40,408 bases of DNA from Oscillospiraceae bacterium (GCA_031271525.1 JAISVO010000041.1:1-40408), one strand, 5' to 3'; shown: positions 29,714 to 38,278, counted from the stretch's first letter. Translations and numbers: made by a program. Notes: generated by a model not told the origin, from the sequence alone.

Positions 29714-31768
29714 TTACATGAGCCAGTTTTGCTGGGAGAGCCATCTCAGCAGATGCGTCGGGTACCATGTCGGGACCTGTATCCCGGTGAGGGAGGGATA
29801 GAACAGGACGAAGAGGAAGACCGCGACTGCGGTGAAGAGGATCATCTGGAAGCGCCCCTTCCGGGGCTCCCGCTCGGTCATTCGGTGGAAGACGTAAGCG
29901 ACCGCGAGGCAGACAAAGATCATCGAGGGGAAGTAATGGTAGGGGAAGGTGATCCGGCTGATCGGGATCCACGGGACGAGCTGGGAGAGGTAACCCACCA
30001 GAATAAAGACTGCCGCGCTGCTGAGCCGCTTGACAGCGCCGACGGCACAGGCGGCGAGAGCGCCGAGCCCCGCCCAAGTGACCAGCGGGTTGGTAAACGC
30101 CCAGAGGGAGCCGCGGGTTTGGTCCGCCTCGATCGGGTTCCAGTAGTAGAGGATCGGCTTCCAGTCAACCAGCCATTCATACCAGCGCGCCGCGTAGTTG
30201 TGTTCGGCTTCCAGTCCGGAATGGTAGCGGAACATGTGAATCTGATTGTAGTAGAACTCGTTCCATACGGCTTTCAGCCACGCGCCGGCTTTCCCGAAGA
30301 AGTCGCCGGTCAGCGAGCTTAATCCGTAGGTGCCGTTCGCCGATGCATAGGGGAAATAGCACGCGACATAGACAACCCCGGGGATCAGGATGAAACCGGC
30401 AAACGACAGCAAAAGCGTTTGGAGGAGGTAGGGCAGGAAGGAACGCCCCAGCAATCGGTAGTGCTTCGCACGGTTCCAGAGACAGAGTGTATAGAGGACG
30501 AGCAACCCCCCGCCGGCGTAGACGCAGACCCATTTCGCGGCCGCGCCGACTCCGAACGAAATGCCCGCGAGGAGGAGGGAGGGCGCCGACTTCCAAAAGG
30601 GTGTGTCGTAGCCGCTTGTGATATAGCGGAACATAAAGAGATACATACAGAGGATGAAAAAGACCGCGTAGACGTCGATCGTCGAGATGCGAGTCTGGAC
30701 GAAATGCATGAAATCGAAGGTGAAGAGGAGGGTGCCGCAGACCGCCACGGAGGTCTTGCTGAACAGCCACTTGAGGAGGATGAAGATCAGGGGCACCATA
30801 AAAACACCGAACAGGGCGGGCATAAACCGCCAGCCGAACGGGGTCATACCGAAGATCGCGATGCCGCTTGCGGTGATCAGTTTCCCAAGCGGCGGGTGGG
30901 TCTGCTCGTACGCCGGGACGTTCCGCAGGTGCTCGTATGCCGTCCGGGCGTGGTAGATCTCGTCAAAATGGGTGGAGTTCATCACGTCATACCGCTCGGG
31001 TACGACGTCCTGCTCGTCAAACAGCTCCGCCGCGTCTTCCGGGTAGATAAGGTCCTCCGCCGTCAGGATTTTCTCCTCATACAGCGGGACATCGAGGACA
31101 TCGGGGTTCGGGATGCGCTCCCCCCGGACGGCAATCGAAATTTCGCCAAGCTCCAGCGGTTGATTGACATTCCCCACCCGGAGCGCCGTGATCCGGAGGT
31201 AGCGGGCGAGCTGGTTTGGGAGCAGATTTGCCTTGAGCCAACGGAACGTCTCGGAGTATTCCTGTGTCAGGCCGCTCATCCGGGTGGTGGTCGTCTCGCC
31301 GTCCTTTTGCTCGGTGCGCTCGCCATACTGCTCCGCCCAGTGGACACCGTCGGTGGAGGTCTCCAAGCTGTACGCCTTCCGGGACGCGCCGTGGTATAGC
31401 CCGGAGTAATAGAAGATCCGCTCGATCACCGCCGGTTCCTTCAGCTCGACGACAACTCCTTCGCCGCCCCGCTCAAAGGCGCGAAAGGACTGGGGGGCTT
31501 TGGTGTCGCCCAGATAGAGGAAGGTCGTCACGGCGTAGACGGCAGTGATGATCAGGATTGGCAGCGCGTCGGCACGGGTCAGGCGTCCGGCGCGTTTCAG
31601 CTCAAAGACGGGCTTCTTCCGGCGCTCCACCCACTCCAAGGTGTGGTCCCGCAGGCGTTCCATACGGTAATAACGATAAAAGAAATAGCAAAGGTAACCG
31701 ACCGCCGCCAAGGCAATCAGCCGAGGAGCGATCATCCAAAGCGGGATCGAGGCCAGCCAACTGCCCAA
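29714..31768 (-). CDS. Protein O-mannosyltransferase-like (GT39) membrane glycosyltransferase
   Basis: A 684-residue multi-span membrane protein. The start is TTG at 31768 with GGAGGTG upstream. It contains HFDEIYHARTAYEHL near residue 270 and THPPLGKLI near 293, the acidic and HPPLGK motifs of protein O-mannosyltransferases, which transfer mannose from a polyprenyl-phosphate donor to proteins on the outer face. Between the first helices and that motif, an extracytoplasmic insertion of about 150 residues (VVVELKEPAVIERIFYYSG, then ARYLRITALRVGN) resembles a discoidin-like carbohydrate-binding fold. About ten membrane helices follow. It is the first gene of a unit with the PHP, lipoprotein and radical SAM genes. 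Confidence 0.86.
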   Translation of the reverse strand: MGSWLASIPLWMIAPRLIALAAVGYLCYFFYRYYRMERLRDHTLEWVERRKKPVFELKRAGRLTRADALPILIITAVYAVTTFLYLGDTKAPQSFRAFERGGEGVVVELKEPAVIERIFYYSGLYHGASRKAYSLETSTDGVHWAEQYGERTEQKDGETTTTRMSGLTQEYSETFRWLKANLLPNQLARYLRITALRVGNVNQPLELGEISIAVRGERIPNPDVLDVPLYEEKILTAEDLIYPEDAAELFDEQDVVPERYDVMNSTHFDEIYHARTAYEHLRNVPAYEQTHPPLGKLITASGIAIFGMTPFGWRFMPALFGVFMVPLIFILLKWLFSKTSVAVCGTLLFTFDFMHFVQTRISTIDVYAVFFILCMYLFMFRYITSGYDTPFWKSAPSLLLAGISFGVGAAAKWVCVYAGGGLLVLYTLCLWNRAKHYRLLGRSFLPYLLQTLLLSFAGFILIPGVVYVACYFPYASANGTYGLSSLTGDFFGKAGAWLKAVWNEFYYNQIHMFRYHSGLEAEHNYAARWYEWLVDWKPILYYWNPIEADQTRGSLWAFTNPLVTWAGLGALAACAVGAVKRLSSAAVFILVGYLSQLVPWIPISRITFPYHYFPSMIFVCLAVAYVFHRMTEREPRKGRFQMILFTAVAVFLFVLFYPSLTGIQVPTWYPTHLLRWLSQQNWLM

Positions 31769-31784
31769 GAAAGCACCTCCGATG

Positions 31785-31814
31785 TGCAGGGGTCGCCGTT
31801 CCCGGCGACCCGCA
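31785..31814. repeat. GC-rich palindrome between oadB and the mannosyltransferase gene
   Basis: GGGTCGCCG (31790-31798) and CGGCGACCC (31803-31811) form a perfect nine-base stem with a TTCC loop, extended by TGC/GCA. It starts GCAGGGGTCGCC, similar to the other palindromes. No U-run follows the oadB strand, so termination is uncertain. Confidence 0.55.
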
Positions 31815-31831
31815 GCATTTGATTTATCGTG

Positions 31832-33070
31832 TTATATCCATCCGAGCACGCGTCCCACCGACAGCAGGAACCCGGCGGCGACCGCTGAACCGATGACGCC
31901 CGCCACGTTCGGACCCATCGCGTGCATCAGGAGGTAGTTGCTCGGATTGTACTTCGCGCCGACATTCTGCGAGACGCGCGCCGCCATCGGGACCGCCGAG
32001 ACGCCCGCCGAGCCGATCAGCGGATTGACCTTGCCGCCGGTGACGGCGTACATGAGCTTGCCGAAGATGACGCCGCCTGCGGTGGAGAAGCTGAACGCCA
32101 GCAAGCCCAGCAGGATGATCAGGATGGTGGAGGTCGAGAGGAAGCCCACGTTGATCACTTCGCCGGTGGCCTTGTCGGTGCCGGCGATGTAGCCGACGCT
32201 GGTGGCGCCCACAGTGACGCTCAGGAAGATGGTGACGATATTTAGAAGGTTGTTCTGCGCCGTGTCGCTTAGGCGGTCTACCACGCCGGATTCACGGAAG
32301 AGGTTTCCCAGCATGAAGCAGCCGATCAGCGGGGCGACATCGGGCAGCAGCAGGACGCAGAAAACGGTGACCGCGATGGGGAAGATAATCTTGGTGGTCT
32401 TGTTCACCGGCTTCGCCTGTGTCATCACCGTCTCGCGCTCTTTCTTGGTGGTGAGCGCTTTCATAATCGGCGGCTGGATCAGCGGGATCAGCGCCATATA
32501 GCTGTAGGCCGCCACCGCGATGGGGCCGAGCAGATGGGGCGCTAAGAAGGAGGTGAGGAAGATCGCGGTCGGGCCATCCGCGCCGCCGATGATGCCGATC
32601 GACGCCGCCTCATGCCCGCCGAAACCGAAGACTATCGCTAAAATGAACGCGCAGTAGACGCCGAGCTGGGCCGCCGCGCCGAGGATCATCGAGGAGGGGC
32701 GGGCGAGCATCGGGCCGAAGTCGGTCATCGCGCCGATCCCCATGAAGATTAAGCAGGGATAGAGGTTCAGCTTGACGCCGAGGTAGAGGACGTCGAGGAT
32801 ACCGCCCTCATGCAGGATCTGCGAGAAGCTGATCTCGCTCAGGCTCTTGCCCGAGAAGAACTCCATGTGCATCATCCCGCTCATCGGGAGGTTCGCCAGC
32901 AGCATTCCGAAGGCGATTCCCATCAAAAGGAGCGGCTCGAACCCACGCACAATGGCGAGGTAGAGGAGTACGCACGCGATGACGATCATCACGGCGTTCT
33001 CCCAGTGGGTAAAGATCTGGTTGAACCCCGAAGTGTTCCATAAGGTCCGGATGATTTCACCGATATTCAT
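31832..33070 (-). CDS. oadB: Sodium-translocating decarboxylase beta subunit
   Basis: A 412-residue integral membrane subunit that decarboxylates carboxybiotin and couples it to outward sodium pumping. It has the signature GIIGGADGPTAIFLTSFLAPHLLGPIAVAAYSYMAL around residues 160-200 (the conserved acidic residue lies in GGADGP), LMGIAFGMLLANLP near the N-terminus and NPSNYLLMHAMGPNVAGVIGSAVAAG at the C-terminus. Many helices span its length. It is last in the alpha-gamma-carrier-beta operon, 12 bases after the biotin carrier gene. Confidence 0.96.
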   Translation of the reverse strand: MNIGEIIRTLWNTSGFNQIFTHWENAVMIVIACVLLYLAIVRGFEPLLLMGIAFGMLLANLPMSGMMHMEFFSGKSLSEISFSQILHEGGILDVLYLGVKLNLYPCLIFMGIGAMTDFGPMLARPSSMILGAAAQLGVYCAFILAIVFGFGGHEAASIGIIGGADGPTAIFLTSFLAPHLLGPIAVAAYSYMALIPLIQPPIMKALTTKKERETVMTQAKPVNKTTKIIFPIAVTVFCVLLLPDVAPLIGCFMLGNLFRESGVVDRLSDTAQNNLLNIVTIFLSVTVGATSVGYIAGTDKATGEVINVGFLSTSTILIILLGLLAFSFSTAGGVIFGKLMYAVTGGKVNPLIGSAGVSAVPMAARVSQNVGAKYNPSNYLLMHAMGPNVAGVIGSAVAAGFLLSVGRVLGWI

Positions 33071-33082
33071 CGTCCGTCCCCC

Positions 33083-33487
33083 TTACTTCAGCGTGAGCAG
33101 GGGCGCGCCGGTCTCCACCACCGAGCCTTTGGAGGTGACAACCTGCGCGACGACGCCGTCACGCGGGGCAAGGACCTCGTTCTCCATCTTCATCGCTTCG
33201 ATGATCAGCAGAACCTGACCCTTCGTCACCGTGTCCCCCGCCGCGACCTTAACCGCGAGGATGTTGCCGGGGAGCGGGGAGGCGATGACTTCTTCCCCGG
33301 CCGCCGGCGCTGCGGCTGCGGGAGCGGCAGGCGCAGCGGCAACGGGCGCGGCAACCGGTGCCGCAGGGACAGGTGCGGCGACAGGCGCCGCCGCGACGGG
33401 GGCGTCGGCGACGCTGACCAGAATGGCTTCGCCCTGCTCGACCTCGACTTCGTAAACCTTTTGGTTCAGTGTGATCTTGTATTTCAT
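33083..33487 (-). CDS. Biotin carboxyl carrier protein of the sodium-pumping decarboxylase
   Basis: A 134-residue biotin carrier. The ATG at 33487 has AGGAGGAGC upstream. An N-terminal strand region (KYKITLNQKVYEVEVEQGE) is followed by a long Ala/Pro/Val linker, residues about 28-65. A biotinyl domain then contains IEAMKMENEV, whose lysine is the biotin attachment site. The carrier moves the carboxyl group between the alpha carboxyltransferase and the membrane beta subunit. It is a separate gene because the alpha subunit here lacks its own biotinyl domain. The modifying enzyme BirA is encoded about 2 kb away. Confidence 0.95.
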   Translation of the reverse strand: MKYKITLNQKVYEVEVEQGEAILVSVADAPVAAAPVAAPVPAAPVAAPVAAAPAAPAAAAPAAGEEVIASPLPGNILAVKVAAGDTVTKGQVLLIIEAMKMENEVLAPRDGVVAQVVTSKGSVVETGAPLLTLK

Positions 33488-33500
33488 AAGATTGCTCCTC

Positions 33501-33884
33501 CTATTTAACTTCACGGATCGAGATAAAGCGAAGGGTGTTCAGCGGGGCTTTCAGGTCATCCGCGACGATTGCCATCAGGAGCGCCGCGGTTTGGTCCTCC
33601 ACGGTATACAGGTCGATGTCGCCCTCCGAACCAACAGCCGGAACCATAGACCCTTTTCCGGCGACTGGGACAGGCGCCGCAGGAGCATTCCCGGCGGCCG
33701 GTGCCGCGAGGACGGGGGCTTGGGGTTGATTCTGCTTGTTACCGCCGGTAACCGCGTTGATCAGCTTGATGACGCCGATCAGCGCCATCAGCGCCAGAAA
33801 GACAACCGAAAAGCCGACTAAGCTCAGCAGGAACGCGTCGGGGATAGATACGTCGAACGGGGACGCCGCTGTGAGAAACAGCAT
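33501..33884 (-). CDS. oadG: OadG-like gamma subunit of sodium-pumping decarboxylase
   Basis: A 127-residue protein with one N-terminal membrane helix (residues about 17-42, FLLSLVGFSVVFLALMALIG), the usual start of OadG, then an Ala/Pro-rich stretch and a short C-terminal domain (DIDLYTVEDQTAALLMAIVADDL). Gamma subunits anchor the alpha subunit to beta and help assembly. It lies 16 bases after the alpha gene and 13 before the carrier gene. Confidence 0.85.
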   Translation of the reverse strand: MLFLTAASPFDVSIPDAFLLSLVGFSVVFLALMALIGVIKLINAVTGGNKQNQPQAPVLAAPAAGNAPAAPVPVAGKGSMVPAVGSEGDIDLYTVEDQTAALLMAIVADDLKAPLNTLRFISIREVK

Positions 33885-33900
33885 ATAGAAACTCCTTCCT

Positions 33901-35277
33901 CTAAGCCTTTACGATGGAGTAACGGACGCGGTTGCGCTCACGCTCCTCCCGCTCGTCCGCGAATTTCTCAAAAACCTGCGGGAAGACGATGTAACTCAGC
34001 ACGTCTTCGTCGCTCCGCGCTTTGGCGCCGATCTCCTGCTTGCCCTTCTCGAACCCGGGGGCCAGCGTCTCGGCGAACCGCCCGGTGTAGGGCTTTTCAT
34101 CGCCCAAGACCTTTGTGATCAGGTCTTGGCTGACCTCGCCCGGAGGGGTGCCGTATTCGCCGCGCAGATAGGAGGTGACCTCCTTGGATACGTTCTTGTA
34201 CCGCTCGCCGACCAAAACATTGGTCGCCGCCTGAACGCCGACGATCTGGCTGGTGGGGGTGACGAGGGGCGGATAGCCCATGTCCTTTCGCACCCGGGGC
34301 GTCTCTTCCAGCACTTGCGGGAGCTTATCCATCGCGTTCGCCGCCTTGAGCTGGCTGATCAGGTTGCTGAGCATACCGCCGGGGATTTGGTAGTTCAGCG
34401 CGTCGGTGTCGGTCATCATCACCTTGGGGTCGAGGAGACCGTCTTTCACGTAGTCTGCCTGAATCGGGCGGAAATAGTCGTTGATGTTTTGGAGGACCGG
34501 ATAATCAATCCCGGTTTCGTACCCCAGCTGGTTCAGCGCGAAGGCGAGGGTTTCGGTCGCCGGTTGGCTGGTGCCGCCGGACATGCAGGAAATCGCGGTG
34601 TCGATGCCGTCCGCGCCCGCTTCGATCCCCTTCAGGTAGGTCATAAAAGCCAGACCGGTGGTGCTGTGGGTGTGGAGCTGGAGGGGGAGTTTGCAATTCT
34701 CTTTAATGGCTTTGACAAGGTCATAGCATTCCTTCGGGCTCATGATTCCAGCCATATCCTTAATACACAACTCGGTCGCGCCCATCTCCTCAATCCGCTT
34801 GATCAGCTGGACGTAGTTTTCAAGGGTATGAACCGGGCTGGTGGTGTAGGAGATCGCGACCTGCGCCGTGCCGCCGTGCTTAATCGTTTCCTTGACCGAG
34901 ACCTCAAGGTTCCGTAAATCGTTCAGCGCGTCAAAAATGCGGATGATGTCGATGCCGCTCTTAACCGAAAGCTCGACGAACTTGCGGACGACATCGTCGG
35001 GATAATGCTTGTAGCCCAGAAGGTTCTGCCCTCGCAGGAGCATTTGGAGCTTGGTGTTCTTCACCCGTCTGCGGATGTCGCGGAGACGCTGCCACGGGTC
35101 TTCCCCAAGATAGCGGAGGCAGGTGTCGAATGTCGCGCCGCCCCAACACTCCAGAGAGTAATACCCCGCCTTGTCCAGCGTTTCGAGGGCGCCTTCAAAC
35201 TTCGAATAGGGCAGCCGGGTCGCGATCAGGGATTGTCCCGCGTCCCGCAGGACGGTTTCGGTAAAGCGAACCTTCAT
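33901..35277 (-). CDS. oadA: Oxaloacetate decarboxylase alpha / pyruvate carboxylase subunit B-type carboxyltransferase
   Basis: A 458-residue biotin-dependent carboxyltransferase. It begins VRFTETVLRDAGQSL, and has ECWGGATFDTCLRYL, LLRGQNLLGY, IIRIFDALND, IKDMAGIMSP and LQLHTHSTTG, the metal- and substrate-binding motifs of the HMGL-like barrel. It then has the PYC/OADA helical region. There is no C-terminal biotinyl domain, which is supplied by the separate carrier. The complex most likely decarboxylates oxaloacetate to pyruvate and pumps sodium. ATG at 35277 gives the family start; ATG at 35289 is an alternative with a similar ribosome site. An extended -10 element lies upstream. Confidence 0.94.
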   Translation of the reverse strand: MKVRFTETVLRDAGQSLIATRLPYSKFEGALETLDKAGYYSLECWGGATFDTCLRYLGEDPWQRLRDIRRRVKNTKLQMLLRGQNLLGYKHYPDDVVRKFVELSVKSGIDIIRIFDALNDLRNLEVSVKETIKHGGTAQVAISYTTSPVHTLENYVQLIKRIEEMGATELCIKDMAGIMSPKECYDLVKAIKENCKLPLQLHTHSTTGLAFMTYLKGIEAGADGIDTAISCMSGGTSQPATETLAFALNQLGYETGIDYPVLQNINDYFRPIQADYVKDGLLDPKVMMTDTDALNYQIPGGMLSNLISQLKAANAMDKLPQVLEETPRVRKDMGYPPLVTPTSQIVGVQAATNVLVGERYKNVSKEVTSYLRGEYGTPPGEVSQDLITKVLGDEKPYTGRFAETLAPGFEKGKQEIGAKARSDEDVLSYIVFPQVFEKFADEREERERNRVRYSIVKA

Positions 35278-35340
35278 GGTCTCAACCATTCCTTTCCTGT
35301 CCGGCACCTGCCGGTAGATAAACTAGCGCATTCAAAATGA

Positions 35341-35349
35341 AGTATATCA
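35341..35349 (-). promoter_or_regulatory. Extended -10 promoter for the decarboxylase operon
   Basis: On the minus strand TGATATACT combines a TG-N extension with TATACT (35341-35346), about 60 bases before the start codon. The -35 region is poor. It lies back to back with the birA promoter in the 160-base divergent gap. Confidence 0.5.
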
Positions 35350-35387
35350 TACCCGGGGAGAAAAAGATAGATATAATTTCATAAATC

Positions 35388-35416
35388 TTGCGCGTTTTGG
35401 CGAGACGTGGTATACT
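35388..35416 (+). promoter_or_regulatory. Sigma-A promoter for birA
   Basis: TTGCGC (35388-35393), a 17-base spacer and TATACT (35411-35416), about 20 bases before the birA ATG. Confidence 0.7.
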
Positions 35417-35437
35417 GCATACGCAGGGAGTGAGGTA

Positions 35438-36403
35438 ATGGCGGCAAAGGACCATTTGATTCCCCTTTTGGAACAGAACCGGGACAGGTTCCTCTCCGGA
35501 CAGGAGATTGCAAAAAAACTCGGCGTCACAAGAGCCGCCGTATGGAAAGCCGTGCGGCTGATGGAACGGGACGGGTATGTCGTCGAGGCGGTGACCAACC
35601 GGGGTTACCGTTTGGCTCCGGAGAGCGGGGTGTTCTCGGCGCAGGCGGTGGCGGCGCTGCTGCCCGAGGGGCTTGCGGACGTGCGTGTCTACCCCTCGCT
35701 GGATTCCAGCAATAATAAGGCAAAAGAACTGGCTGCCGCCGGCTGCCCTCATGGGACGGCGGTTTTCGCGGCGACACAGACCGGCGGACGGGGACGGTAC
35801 GGGCGCGCCTTCGCCTCCCCCGCCGGAGGGATGTATCTGTCGGTAGTGCTGCGGGTGGGAGAACTGCCCGAGACAGAAACGCTGACCGCCGCCGCCGCCG
35901 TATCGGTGTGCCGCGCGGTCGAAAGCGTTACCGGGCGGGAGCCGCAGATCAAATGGGTCAACGACGTCTTGCTGGACGGCAAGAAAGTCTGCGGGATCCT
36001 GAGCGAAGCGGTGAGCGACTTGGAAAGCGGCGGGATCGAATGGGTCGTCGTCGGGGTGGGGATCAACATCACGCCTGACGGACTTCCCGAGGAGTTGCTC
36101 CCGATCGCGGCGGCGCTCTTCCCCAAAGAACCGGGCGGCTTGGTCCGGACCCGGCTTGCCGCCGAGCTGCTGAAAAACATATTGCCCCGCCCGATGTCGG
36201 GCGAGGCGATGATCGCAGAGTATAAACGGCGTCTGACCACTCTGGGGCGGGATGTGACGGTGCACGCTCCGGACGGCGCGTACGCGGCGTTCGCCGAAGA
36301 CCTCGACGAACGCTGCCGGCTGACCGTGCGCCTCCCAGACGGGACGAGGCGTGTCCTGACCGGCGGCGAAGTGTCGGTGAAGCTGGCAAACAACAATCAG
36401 TAA
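35438..36403 (+). CDS. birA: Bifunctional biotin operon repressor / biotin-protein ligase BirA
   Basis: A 321-residue BirA. Residues 1-65 form a winged helix (SGQEIAKKLGVTRAAVWKAV, then NRGYRLAPE). The ligase domain has the biotinyl-AMP motif GGRGRYGRAFASPAGGMYLS near residue 110 and KWVNDVLLDGKKVCGILSEA near 170, then a small C-terminal domain. It attaches biotin to carrier lysines and may repress biotin genes. It stands divergent from the decarboxylase operon whose carrier it should modify. I saw no clear BirA operator in the gap. A terminator follows. Confidence 0.95.
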   Translation: MAAKDHLIPLLEQNRDRFLSGQEIAKKLGVTRAAVWKAVRLMERDGYVVEAVTNRGYRLAPESGVFSAQAVAALLPEGLADVRVYPSLDSSNNKAKELAAAGCPHGTAVFAATQTGGRGRYGRAFASPAGGMYLSVVLRVGELPETETLTAAAAVSVCRAVESVTGREPQIKWVNDVLLDGKKVCGILSEAVSDLESGGIEWVVVGVGINITPDGLPEELLPIAAALFPKEPGGLVRTRLAAELLKNILPRPMSGEAMIAEYKRRLTTLGRDVTVHAPDGAYAAFAEDLDERCRLTVRLPDGTRRVLTGGEVSVKLANNNQ

Positions 36404-36427
36404 AGATAACAGATGACTGTCTGCCAG

Positions 36428-36448
36428 CCGCCGCATGGCGGTTTTTTT
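36428..36448 (+). terminator. Intrinsic terminator after birA
   Basis: CCGCC (36428-36432), loop GCAT, GGCGG (36437-36441), then seven T (36442-36448). A short but standard rho-independent terminator, 25 bases past the stop. Confidence 0.8.
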
Positions 36449-36533
36449 GCGTTGCCAAGGGTTAATGCCCGCATAATCTGTCCACACTCAGAATAGGGTT
36501 AATTTACCAAAGATGAAGGGGGAAGGATAGGCT

Positions 36534-36743
36534 ATGCCGACTGCCAAGAAAACCGTTTCGGAACGGGAAGAACTGCTTGAGGAACTGTACGACACACAGT
36601 TGCGGCTGCGGAATGCCAACGCACGTTTCAACGAGGTCTCACAGCCGGAGCTGATCGAGTCCTGCGTGTTTGAAATCAACGCTCTGAAGGCGAGGCACGC
36701 CTATTATATGCGGGTGCTGCGCGAAGCCGGTGAGGTATCGTGA
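36534..36743 (+). CDS. DUF2508-family small protein
   Basis: A 69-residue, charged, helical protein: EREELLEELYDTQLRLRNAN followed by FNEVSQPELIESCVFEINAL and a C-terminal helix RHAYYMRVLREAG. The pattern of an acidic helix, then an E.IE.C.-EINA.-AR segment, fits DUF2508 (YaaL-like) proteins, which in Bacillota often precede bofA. Their function is not known. GGGGGAAGGA is the ribosome site. Its stop overlaps the bofA start as GTGA, so the genes are coupled. Confidence 0.78.
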   Translation: MPTAKKTVSEREELLEELYDTQLRLRNANARFNEVSQPELIESCVFEINALKARHAYYMRVLREAGEVS

Positions 36744-36928
36744 AAAAAAAAGCATGGAAGGTCATCCTGCATATTTTGCTGGGTTTTGCCGCCCTGTTTC
36801 TCTTCAACGCCGTCGGGGGACGGTGGGGGCTGGGGATCGGGTTAAACGCCGTCAACGCCTGTACTGTCGGGGTGCTGGGGGTTTGCGGCTTCGCCCTGCT
36901 CCTGATCCTGCAAACAATGTCCCAATGA
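36740..36928 (+). CDS. bofA: BofA-like pro-sigma-K processing inhibitor
   Basis: A 62-residue membrane protein with two hydrophobic segments (residues about 8-24 and 42-59). They are joined by GGRWGLGIGLNAVNACTVGVLGV..., which matches the BofA pattern in which a conserved N.-N----G.LG.PG loop precedes the last helix. BofA holds the SpoIVFB protease inactive until the forespore signal, timing sigma-K activation. The start is GTG at 36740. The pairing with a DUF2508 gene and with spoIIP just downstream supports a sporulation role. Confidence 0.78.
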   Translation: MKKKAWKVILHILLGFAALFLFNAVGGRWGLGIGLNAVNACTVGVLGVCGFALLLILQTMSQ

Positions 36929-36941
36929 AGGAGGAGGAACG

Positions 36942-38141
36942 ATGCGCGGTGCCACGCCTGTCTGGAAACGCGGTCTCGCCGCCGCGCTGAGGCCGATTCT
37001 GCTGTCCCTCCTCGCTCTCGCGGGCGTCTGGGCCGCCCTCGCAATCCGTGACGGGGCCGCTCTCTCCTTCCGATTCGGCACGGAGGCTTTTTTCGATGCC
37101 GAGACGCTGCTCTCGCTGGGGTCGCCCCTTCTCGCCCGCCGAACCGCCGAACCCGAGCCGCTTGAGCCGCCCGAACCGATCCGGTCCGAACCGGGCGAAA
37201 GCGGCGATAACGAGCCGCCCGAGATGGTGCCCACCCTCGCGCCGTATATGACGCCGGAGTTGTCGGCGGAGGAGCCGCCCTCACAGAAGATTGAGTTCTG
37301 GGACGACCGCGTTTGGTCGATACCCAGCGAGGCCGATCCGAAAGCCCGCCCGGTGCGGGAGATTACTCTGCTGCCGATGAACGGGGACGAATACCTTACC
37401 GACGGGACGGTGACAGTCAACAACGACACCCGGTATACCTTGGACATCCCGGCCCTGCTGGAGCGTACGTCCAAGCTGATCCCCGGAGAGGAGGGGCCGC
37501 AGATTCTGCTGATCCACACCCACGGTTCCGAGAGTTTCCTGCCCGACGAACGGGATTTTTACATACCCACCGACATCGAGCGGACCGAGGACACCCGGTA
37601 TAATGTCGTCCGGATTGGCGACGAGATTGAGGCGCGCCTCACCGAAATAGGGCTGGGCGTCGTCCATGACCGCACGATCTACGATTACCCAACCTTCAGC
37701 GACTCTTATGTGCGCTCGCTCAGCAGTATCCAAACCTATATTGAGCAGTACCCAACCATTCAAGTGGTGCTGGACATACACCGCGACTCGATCTCCCAAG
37801 CGGACGGGACAGCGTATAAGCCGGTCTGCGAGAGTGAATACGGCAAAACCGCGCAGCTGATGTTTGTCGCCGGGAGCGACGATATGGGTCTGCCCCATGA
37901 CAACTGGCGGGACAATCTCGCTTTCGCGGCGCAATTACAAAGACGGCTGCTTGCGGCCTGCCCCACCCTGATGCGCCCGATCCATCTGCGGGAGGAACGT
38001 TTCAACCAGCACGCGACCCCCGGGTCGCTGATCCTTGAGGTCGGCACCGCCGCGAACACCCTGACCGAAGCGCTCCGCGCCGCCAATTTATTCTGCGACG
38101 CTGTCGGGGAGTACTTACTGCAATTGACAACACATCATTAA
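36942..38141 (+). CDS. spoIIP: Stage II sporulation protein P (SpoIIP)
   Basis: A 399-residue SpoIIP, a membrane-anchored amidase/endopeptidase that thins septal peptidoglycan for engulfment. It has an N-terminal membrane helix (about 16-35), a Pro/Glu-rich stretch (about 65-110), and the catalytic domain with ILLIHTHGSESF, YPTIQVVLDIHRDSI, REERFNQHATPGSLILEVG and a C-terminal helix. The conserved His and Glu residues that bind zinc are present. GAGGAGGAAC precedes the ATG. It lies 13 bases after bofA, an arrangement that groups two sporulation genes. Confidence 0.95.
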   Translation: MRGATPVWKRGLAAALRPILLSLLALAGVWAALAIRDGAALSFRFGTEAFFDAETLLSLGSPLLARRTAEPEPLEPPEPIRSEPGESGDNEPPEMVPTLAPYMTPELSAEEPPSQKIEFWDDRVWSIPSEADPKARPVREITLLPMNGDEYLTDGTVTVNNDTRYTLDIPALLERTSKLIPGEEGPQILLIHTHGSESFLPDERDFYIPTDIERTEDTRYNVVRIGDEIEARLTEIGLGVVHDRTIYDYPTFSDSYVRSLSSIQTYIEQYPTIQVVLDIHRDSISQADGTAYKPVCESEYGKTAQLMFVAGSDDMGLPHDNWRDNLAFAAQLQRRLLAACPTLMRPIHLREERFNQHATPGSLILEVGTAANTLTEALRAANLFCDAVGEYLLQLTTHH

Positions 38142-38152
38142 CAAGGGACAGC

Positions 38153-38184
38153 GGTTGGATGGGGGTGACCTATGACATCCAATC
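38153..38184. repeat. Inverted repeat after spoIIP
   Basis: GGTTGGATG (38153-38161) and CATCCAATC (38176-38184) pair with one mismatch around a 14-base loop, 12 bases after the spoIIP stop. No U-run follows. It marks the boundary to the AT-richer region. Confidence 0.4.
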
Positions 38185-38278
38185 GGTAACAGTGAAGCCT
38201 TCGATCCGCTGAAATTTGCATGTTGGAGATATAGCTAACGAACTGTACAGCCAGAGTGAGATATGCTATACCAGAGAC

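Noticed and set aside
31785..31814. Palindrome after oadB as a terminator
   Set aside because: The stem is strong, but no U-run follows on the operon strand, so it is listed as a repeat.
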